This document shows positions 60,544 through 64,000 of a stretch of 64,000 nucleotides of DNA, piece by piece. The number at the start of each line of letters is the position of its first letter. Position 1 is the stretch's first letter. The notes below the pieces were generated by a model, which saw only the letters and a list, made by a program, of their open reading frames with translations, was not told the origin of the DNA and did no database searches. Source of the stretch: Gynuella sunshinyii YC6258 (lineage in GTDB: Bacteria; Pseudomonadota; Gammaproteobacteria; Pseudomonadales; Natronospirillaceae); contig NZ_CP007142.1 of NCBI RefSeq assembly GCF_000940805.1, forward strand, positions 4,936,593-5,000,592, in the 5' to 3' direction. Made by a program: the position numbers and the translations under genes.

Positions 60544-60846
60544 TCAAACGATGGGTTCATGGACGGTGACAAGCTTGGTGCCATCGGCGAACGTTGCCTC
60601 CACCTGTACCTCGGCAATCATTTCCGCCACGCCCTCCATGACCTGATCGGCCGTCAACAGTGTTTTACCGTAGCCCATGAGATCGGCCACCGTTCGGCCA
60701 TCACGAGCCCCTTCGATAATTTCCATAGTGAGATAGGCCACCGCTTCGGGATAGTTGAGTTTTAAACCGCGCTTCAGCCGCCGTTCGGCCAGTAACGCGG
60801 CACTGAATACCAGTAGTTTGTCTTTTTCTCTGGGTAGTAGTTCCAT
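60544..60846 (-). CDS. ureA: Urease gamma subunit UreA
   Basis: The start is the ATG at 60846 ([14 protein letters not shown]), the family norm; a frame extending to 60897 overlaps ureD and is unlikely. The 100-residue product has the full UreA core ([36 protein letters not shown]). Confidence 0.98.
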   Translation of the reverse strand: MELLPREKDKLLVFSAALLAERRLKRGLKLNYPEAVAYLTMEIIEGARDGRTVADLMGYGKTLLTADQVMEGVAEMIAEVQVEATFADGTKLVTVHEPIV

Positions 60847-60862
60847 ACAGTACCTCGTCAAG

Positions 60863-61741
60863 TCAGGTCGCCCAGATTCTGGGCATACAGGCGTCACGAC
60901 CGGTCAATAACGGCCGGATATCACACCATAATCGGGTCAACAGCCGGCGCGCCTGTTCGGCACTCCAGCCGCAAAAGCGAATACTGAGAAAATCACCGCA
61001 ACGACTGATAGCGGCCAAATCCGCATCATCAATCTGAGTGCAGTGATATCGCAGCTGTTGCATCACATCCTCATGGATATCTTCAGCAAAAGGCCCGGCC
61101 AGCATCAGGGCATATACCGGTGCACCACGGAAACCGACATTGGTGCCCAGCAGTGGCAGACTTTGTTCATTGATCAACAGCCGTTCGTTGATAACCAGTT
61201 TCGAGCCCTGATAAATACGCAGACGCTGATCCAGTTCTCCACGGTCAAAGGGTTGTTGATTAGCCGGCAAACCAAAACTGATGATGTCCCACAGCAGACA
61301 ACGGCCACCGGCTTCAAGATGTACTTCAGTGTTCAAATGCACCCGTGCCGCCGGGAATAAGATGGTTTCCAGCGGCAGCCACTCCAGCATGGCATCGTCC
61401 GCCACCTGAACCGTCAGAGACTGTCGTTGCAGTGAGGCGTCATCACGGGCGCGATAGACACGTCCGGCTCCCGGCGTCGTCACCAGCGTCTGCGCCCCGG
61501 CGGCAAGATCAATTTCAATATTCAATCGATCTCCGGAGACCAGGCCACCGGGTGGATGCAGCAAATAAACATGGGCGCACTCATGTCCTTCCGGATAGAA
61601 GGGCTTCTGCACGTACAGCGGACCGCGATGTTCATTCCGGAGTAGCCGGGTACCGCGAACCGTGGCCGCCAGTTGCAGGTAAATATCCGCCTCCCAATGA
61701 CCATTCGCAGATATGGGTGATACGTCCAACCGTTGATTCAC
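60863..61741 (-). CDS. ureD: Urease accessory protein UreD
   Basis: This 292-residue protein has [18 protein letters not shown] (~58-75), [16 protein letters not shown] and [13 protein letters not shown], the UreD pattern. It scaffolds nickel insertion into the UreABC complex. It starts 8 bases after urtE, showing co-transcription with the urea transporter. Confidence 0.95.
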   Translation of the reverse strand: MNQRLDVSPISANGHWEADIYLQLAATVRGTRLLRNEHRGPLYVQKPFYPEGHECAHVYLLHPPGGLVSGDRLNIEIDLAAGAQTLVTTPGAGRVYRARDDASLQRQSLTVQVADDAMLEWLPLETILFPAARVHLNTEVHLEAGGRCLLWDIISFGLPANQQPFDRGELDQRLRIYQGSKLVINERLLINEQSLPLLGTNVGFRGAPVYALMLAGPFAEDIHEDVMQQLRYHCTQIDDADLAAISRCGDFLSIRFCGWSAEQARRLLTRLWCDIRPLLTGRDACMPRIWAT

Positions 61742-61749
61742 GTATCCCC

Positions 61750-62445
61750 CTATACCGCCAGGTGCTGGCGTATCAGTTCATCGCTGAGATTTTCCATGTG
61801 GTCACTGGCAACAATGCGGCCCTTTTCCATCAGGTGAAATTGTTTGCCAACCCGACGGGCAAACCCCAGCTTCTGTTCCACCAGGATAACCGTCAGACCA
61901 TCCTCTTCATTCAGCCGCAGGATGACATCGCCAATCTGTTGCACGATGTTAGGCTGTATGCCTTCGTTGGGTTCATCGAGTATCAACACCGATGGCTCGA
62001 TAACCAGCGCCCGGCCGATGGCCAGTTGTTGTTGCTGACCACCAGAGAGATCACCGCCGCGGCGATGCAGCATATCTGCCAGCACCGGAAACAATTCGAA
62101 TATCCGTTCGGGAATGTGCTTGCGTTTATCCTTGCGTATGGGCAGGCCGATGCGCAGATTTTCCTCCACTGTCAGCAGAGGAAAAATCTCCCGCCCCTGC
62201 GGAACATAACCGATACCTGCCGGTGCTCTTTTTTCTGCCGGACGATTGTGTAATGGATAGTCATTGATGCGGATTTCTCCACTGCTGACCGGCAGCAACC
62301 CCATCAGACACTTCAGCAGTGTGGTTTTACCAACGCCGTTGCGCCCCATGATGCAGGCACATGATCCCTGAGTGATGTTGAGATCCACGCCCCACAGGAT
62401 CTGACTGCTACCGTAATGTTGCGTCACCTGTCTGAGTTCGATCAT
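61750..62445 (-). CDS. urtE: Urea ABC transporter ATPase UrtE
   Basis: This 231-residue ABC ATPase has Walker A GRNGVGKTTLL (~34-44), Q loop YVPQGREIFPLL, LSGGQQQQLAIGRAL signature and Walker B LILDEPNEG. The LivF-like paralogue with IGYVPQGREIFP and its position fit UrtE. It overlaps urtD by 4 bases. Confidence 0.96.
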   Translation of the reverse strand: MIELRQVTQHYGSSQILWGVDLNITQGSCACIMGRNGVGKTTLLKCLMGLLPVSSGEIRINDYPLHNRPAEKRAPAGIGYVPQGREIFPLLTVEENLRIGLPIRKDKRKHIPERIFELFPVLADMLHRRGGDLSGGQQQQLAIGRALVIEPSVLILDEPNEGIQPNIVQQIGDVILRLNEEDGLTVILVEQKLGFARRVGKQFHLMEKGRIVASDHMENLSDELIRQHLAV

Positions 62446-63254
62446 GCGCTTTCTCCGAGATAAACATCGATGACATCGCGATTGTTCTGCACTTCATCCA
62501 TGCTGCCTTCGGCCAATACCGAGCCCTGATGCAGCACGGTCACAGTACGGGCGATGCTACGGACAAATTCCATATCATGCTCAACCACGACGACGGTGTG
62601 ATGGCCCGCCAGCGAGGTCAGCAGTTCGGCGGTCCGTTCGGTTTCCTGTGCCGTCATGCCGGCAACCGGTTCATCGATCAGCAACAGTCGCGGTTCGGCC
62701 GCCAGCAGCATGCCGATTTCCAGCCATTGCTTCTGGCCATGAGACAATGCTCCAGCCAGCATGTGTCGCTGTTGTTGCAGGCCAATGATTTCCATCACCT
62801 CATCGATACGTTCCCGCTGCCCGGCCGACAGGCGCGCCACCAGCGCTGGCAGAATGCCTTTATGGGTGTTGAGTGCCAGTTCAAGATTGTCCAATACGGT
62901 ATGTGCCTCAAACACCGTCGGCTTTTGAAACTTGCGGCCTATGCCCAGCCGGGCGATATCCGCCTCACGTTTTTCCAGCAGGTTGTGAGTCTGACCAAAC
63001 CAAACGGAACCGCTGTCGCAGCGGGTTTTGCCGGTAATCACATCCATCAGGGTGGTTTTGCCGGCGCCATTGGCGCCGATCAGGCAGCGCAGTTCTCCAT
63101 CGTTGATGTAGAGATTCAGATTATTCAGGGCTTTAAAGCCATCGAAGCTGACACTCAGATCTTCAATGTAGAGAATGACCTGATGGGAGACATCGACCTT
63201 TACTTCCCGGGGCACCAGAAACGGCCACACCTGATCCCGTTGCAGTATGCTCAT
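62442..63254 (-). CDS. urtD: Urea ABC transporter ATPase UrtD
   Basis: This 270-residue ABC ATPase of LivG type has Walker A GANGAGKTTLMD (~58-69), GRKFQKPTVFE, LSHGQKQWLEIGMLLAAEP (signature variant LSHGQ) and LLLIDEPVAGM. The N-terminal extension (~28 residues) is typical of UrtD. It works with UrtE as the energy-coupling pair. It overlaps urtC by 4 bases (ATGA). Confidence 0.96.
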   Translation of the reverse strand: MSILQRDQVWPFLVPREVKVDVSHQVILYIEDLSVSFDGFKALNNLNLYINDGELRCLIGANGAGKTTLMDVITGKTRCDSGSVWFGQTHNLLEKREADIARLGIGRKFQKPTVFEAHTVLDNLELALNTHKGILPALVARLSAGQRERIDEVMEIIGLQQQRHMLAGALSHGQKQWLEIGMLLAAEPRLLLIDEPVAGMTAQETERTAELLTSLAGHHTVVVVEHDMEFVRSIARTVTVLHQGSVLAEGSMDEVQNNRDVIDVYLGESA

Positions 63255-64000
63255 GATTCTGACCTCTGACCGGATGAGTAAGATGATAACTTTCTAGCGG
63301 TCATACGGAATTTTGACGACAATCCGACCAGCCCTTTGGGCAAAAACAGTGTCACCAGCACAAACAAACCACCCAGAGCAAATAGCCAGGCTTCAGGCAG
63401 CAAGGCGGTAAAACGGGTTTTGGCATAGTTGACCAACAACGCGCCGATCACCGCACCTGCCAAAGTGCCACGACCACCGATGGCTACCCAGATCACGATC
63501 TCGATGGAGTTGATAGGAGCAAATTCACCCGGATTAATGATGCCAACCTGAGGCACATACAAAGCACCGGCCACCGCCGCAACTACAGCGGAATACACAA
63601 ACAGCCAGACCTTGTAACGTTCGGTCTGGTAACCGAGAAACCGGGCCCTGGCCTCACCATCACGAATAGCGATGATGACCTTGCCAAAACGTGAACGCAG
63701 AATCGCCTGACTCGACCACAACGCGACGATCAATAACACCGCAGACAGCAGTAGCAACACCACGCGGGTGGTGTCGGCCTGTAAGCTGAAACCGAGCATA
63801 TCTTTAAAATCAGTCAGGCCGTTATTACCGCCAAAACCCATTTCGTTGCGAAAAAAACTCAGCATGAAGGCATAGGTCAGAGCCTGGGTCATGATAGACA
63901 GATAAACGCCGGTTACCCGGGAACGAAATGCCAGCCAGCCGAACAGAAACGCCAGACCGCCCGGAATCAATATCACCATGAGCAGGGCAAACCAGAACTG
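63251..64000 (-). CDS. urtC: Urea ABC transporter permease UrtC, C-terminal part (runs off right edge)
   Basis: The frame stays open to the right edge, so the start is outside; the first ATG seen (63979) is internal. Hydrophobic helices and GGNNGLTDFKDMLGF, GFGGNN, PQVGIINPGEFAPINSIE and GGRGTLAGAVIGALLVNY are typical of LivM/UrtC inner-membrane permeases. It forms the urea channel with UrtB, which lies outside the window. Confidence 0.94.
   Translation of the reverse strand, partial: QFWFALLMVILIPGGLAFLFGWLAFRSRVTGVYLSIMTQALTYAFMLSFFRNEMGFGGNNGLTDFKDMLGFSLQADTTRVVLLLLSAVLLIVALWSSQAILRSRFGKVIIAIRDGEARARFLGYQTERYKVWLFVYSAVVAAVAGALYVPQVGIINPGEFAPINSIEIVIWVAIGGRGTLAGAVIGALLVNYAKTRFTALLPEAWLFALGGLFVLVTLFLPKGLVGLSSKFRMTARKLSSYSSGQRSES

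Noticed and set aside
61345-62253. 302-codon plus-strand frame over ureD/urtE
   Set aside because: Antisense shadow across two conserved genes.

Overview
The window looks like part of a chromosome from a Gram-negative marine-type gammaproteobacterium, plausibly Oceanospirillales-like (Hahella or Gynuella-like). This is inferred from the gene mix (type IV pilus ATPase, urt-urease operon, secondary-lipid PfaA/C/D-type synthase, large secreted YD-repeat protein) and moderate base composition; the species is not proven. There are no rRNA or tRNA genes, no CRISPR array and no insertion sequence that I could recognise.

Layout. 1-4077 (minus): a Tle1-like (DUF2235) lipase effector followed by at least three tandem paralogous lipoproteins (DUF2931-like), which look like immunity genes. 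4534-6039: GH51 arabinofuranosidase. 6840-11134: a two-gene, translationally coupled operon of an alpha-oxoamine synthase fused to a GNAT-like domain plus a soluble hybrid histidine kinase, a possible autoinducer or metabolite signalling pair. 11457-15061: class IV aminotransferase, sulfotransferase-like protein, AraC regulator and AzlC/AzlD exporter. 15138-21041: katG, a methyltransferase, a cold-shock protein, a GNAT protein and a seven-repeat FG-GAP/VCBS-like exported protein.

21961-36603 (plus): a four-gene operon of very large multidomain synthases: KS-AT-ACPx3-KR, then KS-CLF-AT-DH, then a PfaD-type enoyl reductase whose N-terminus is out of frame across an A10 tract, then a GH13 amylase-like enzyme. 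It should build an unusual polyketide or fatty-acyl chain, and the chemistry is not predictable from sequence alone. 36668-40813: YbiI-like zinc finger, PilU, a PAS sensor kinase and a GFA-family protein.

41369-55705 (minus): a polymorphic-toxin locus. A 2819-residue Sec-exported protein (choice-of-anchor A, lectin-like, Ig-like, YD repeats, Hint, toxin) is followed by its presumed immunity gene and then by two displaced C-terminal modules. The first has a duplicated, frameshifted Rhs core, Hint, toxin and immunity gene. The second is a truncated Hint-toxin whose stop overlaps the start of a TIR-SAVED protein, a CBASS-type effector in the position where an immunity gene is expected, with no CD-NTase in the window. 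A 28-bp perfect inverted repeat and repeated hairpin terminators mark module borders.

56146-64000 (minus): urtC(partial)-urtD-urtE-ureD-ureA-ureB-ureC-ureE-ureF-ureG-hupE, one compact operon for urea import, nickel supply and urea hydrolysis.
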